21,787 nt of DNA from an uncultured bacterium (GTDB lineage: Bacteria; Patescibacteriota; Patescibacteriia; UBA1558; GWA2-36-10): positions 1 through 21,787 of the forward strand of contig CAIRBL010000082.1 of the NCBI GenBank assembly GCA_903876815.1, read 5' to 3'. The notes beneath the pieces were generated by a model. It was not told the origin of the DNA, searched no databases, and saw only the letters and a program-made list of their open reading frames with translations. Position numbers and translations under genes: made by a program. Below are positions 20,758-21,787 of the stretch, one piece after another (positions within the stretch are counted from its first letter, which is position 1; every line of letters begins with the position of its first letter).

Positions 20758-21636
20758 ATGTACAATCAAATTACTCAAAATAAACGCAAAAGCTTCTTTT
20801 TAATGCTTATCTTTATCGCTGTCATTGCTCTACTTTCTTGGGTTTGGAGCCAATATTCAGACGCTGGTTCTAGCATGGTAGTTTTTGCTGTTATTCTTGC
20901 CTCGCTGATGAGCCTGATGAGCTTTTATGCTGGCGATAAATTGGCCTTAAGTTCAGCTGGCGCAAAAGAAATAAAACAAGAAGATAATCCTTATGTCTGG
21001 CGCCTAGTAGAAAACTTAAGCATTACCGCTGGCCTGCCTATGCCAAAAGTTTATCTCATAAACGACGCCAATATGAACGCCTTTGCTACTGGCCGTGATC
21101 CAGAGCATGCTTCTGTGGCTCTCACCACTGGAATTATTCAAGGACTAGAAAATGAAGAACTAGAAGGCGTAATTGCACATGAACTTTCTCACATCAAAAA
21201 TTATGACATTCGTGTCATGATGGTCGTTATTGTCTGTATCGGCATTATTACTTTATTATCTGACTGGCTATTACATAGTTTTTTATGGCGAGGTAATAGA
21301 GATAGCGAAAATAAAGCTAATGCTGCTATTATGTTGATTGGTTTTATCTTGGCTATCCTCTCCCCACTGTTTGCTCAGCTGATCCAAATGGCAGTTTCTC
21401 GCAAAAGAGAATTTTTAGCTGACGCTTCTGGCGCACTACTTACTCGCTATCCAGAAGGATTAGCAAAAGCTTTAGAAAAAATATCTACTCAAAATAACCT
21501 TCATCCATTACGTAATATCAATAAAGCCACTGCTCACTTATATTTTGCCAATCCTTTTAAAGCTGAAAGTGTTAGCAAACTATTTTCCACTCATCCCCCA
21601 GTCACCGAGAGAATCAAGGCCTTAAGAAGTATGTAA
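20758..21636 (+). CDS. htpX: M48 membrane zinc metalloprotease HtpX (292 aa)
   Basis: Membrane-bound zinc endopeptidase that degrades misfolded or damaged membrane proteins. N-terminal helices at about 13-30 and 38-58, catalytic HELSH at 141-145 (His141, Glu142, His145), further helices at about 152-168 and 189-210, then the third zinc ligand Glu218 in SRKREFLADASG. LSITAGLPMPKVYLIND (87-103) and NAFATGRDPEHASVALTTG (107-125) are classic HtpX sequence. It ends with FSTHPPVTERIKAL, as usual. The Clp-type gene follows after 4 nt, so they may be one operon. No SD is visible. Confidence 0.97.
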   Translation: MYNQITQNKRKSFFLMLIFIAVIALLSWVWSQYSDAGSSMVVFAVILASLMSLMSFYAGDKLALSSAGAKEIKQEDNPYVWRLVENLSITAGLPMPKVYLINDANMNAFATGRDPEHASVALTTGIIQGLENEELEGVIAHELSHIKNYDIRVMMVVIVCIGIITLLSDWLLHSFLWRGNRDSENKANAAIMLIGFILAILSPLFAQLIQMAVSRKREFLADASGALLTRYPEGLAKALEKISTQNNLHPLRNINKATAHLYFANPFKAESVSKLFSTHPPVTERIKALRSM

Positions 21637-21640
21637 AATT

Positions 21641-21787
21641 ATGAATAATGAATTAGAAAATATTTTAAATAAATTTACCTATCATTTTAAAAAAGTTTTA
21701 ATCAACGCGCAAAATCTAGCCTTTGCCAAAAAACACGAAGAAATAGAACCTTTGGATATTTTGATTTCTTTGGTAAATACCAAAGGA
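21641..21787 (+). CDS. Clp N-domain ATPase, partial (49 aa seen)
   Basis: Starts with ATG at 21641, 4 nt after the htpX stop, and runs off the window. The 49 visible codons match the first repeat of a Clp N-domain: YHFKKVLINAQNLAFAKKHEEIEPLDILISLV, with the helix ending in the EEIEPLDILISLV stretch usual for ClpA/ClpC/ClpB. Which AAA+ family follows (ClpC-like is likely in a monoderm or CPR background) cannot be told from here. It continues the proteostasis theme of lemA and htpX. Confidence 0.8.
   Translation, partial: MNNELENILNKFTYHFKKVLINAQNLAFAKKHEEIEPLDILISLVNTKG

Noticed and set aside
1..21787. CRISPR array, tRNA, rRNA, insertion sequence or prophage
   Set aside because: No spaced identical repeats, cloverleaf, rRNA-like or transposase/integrase sequence is visible; the tail-fibre-like proteins have no phage neighbours.

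Overview
The window is AT-rich and gene-dense, with no gap longer than about 130 bases, and it reads like part of a Candidatus Patescibacteria (CPR) genome, possibly of the ABY1/Falkowbacteria-Magasanikbacteria type. The grounds are a secretin-less type IV pilus (T4P) set (PilM-N-O-B-T-C-D plus many prepilins), a response regulator between pilB and pilT, surface proteins with GWAWS/NIGW motifs, and near absence of Shine-Dalgarno sites. The lineage is an inference. The standard code fits: TGA ends the gene at 2117-2755 in an ATGA overlap and no frame needs recoding.

Layout, read along the minus strand from right to left. First come three large exported surface proteins (19454-17886, 17790-15481, 15392-13455). 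Each has its own extended -10 promoter and intrinsic terminator. Two are fibre-like and share a C-terminal four-cysteine module; the third combines GW motifs, a cysteine-rich segment with four CxxC pairs, and a repetitive, probably beta-helical C-terminus. Next is the T4P motor operon (13323-5629): PilM, PilN, PilO, a small membrane protein in the place of PilP, PilB, a receiver-only response regulator, a PilT-like protein with damaged catalytic motifs, and PilC. Then comes a pilin array: a pilin with its own promoter, long leader, SD-like site and strong terminator (5476-5060), two related pilins (4929-4474, 4021-3587), and between them a pilin-like membrane protein without a prepilin cleavage site. 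Last is an operon of the prepilin peptidase PilD and four minor pseudopilins (FimT/GspH-, PilV-, PilW- and PilX-like), which runs to the left edge.

On the plus strand, from a divergent promoter region at 19455-19576, lie a membrane-anchored hypothetical protein with lemA, then htpX under its own promoter, then the start of a Clp-type ATPase N-domain gene cut by the right edge. These look like envelope and protein quality-control genes.

Together the minus-strand genes could build a surface attachment and motility apparatus: PilD processes the pilins, PilB/PilC/PilM-N-O assemble the fibre, the minor pilins prime it or form its tip, and the three exported proteins may be adhesins. The most unusual points are the apparently inactive PilT, the Cx17CxCx16C module shared by the two fibre proteins, the PilN with a long insert and two INLxP-like motifs, and the single SD-like site in front of the isolated pilin gene.
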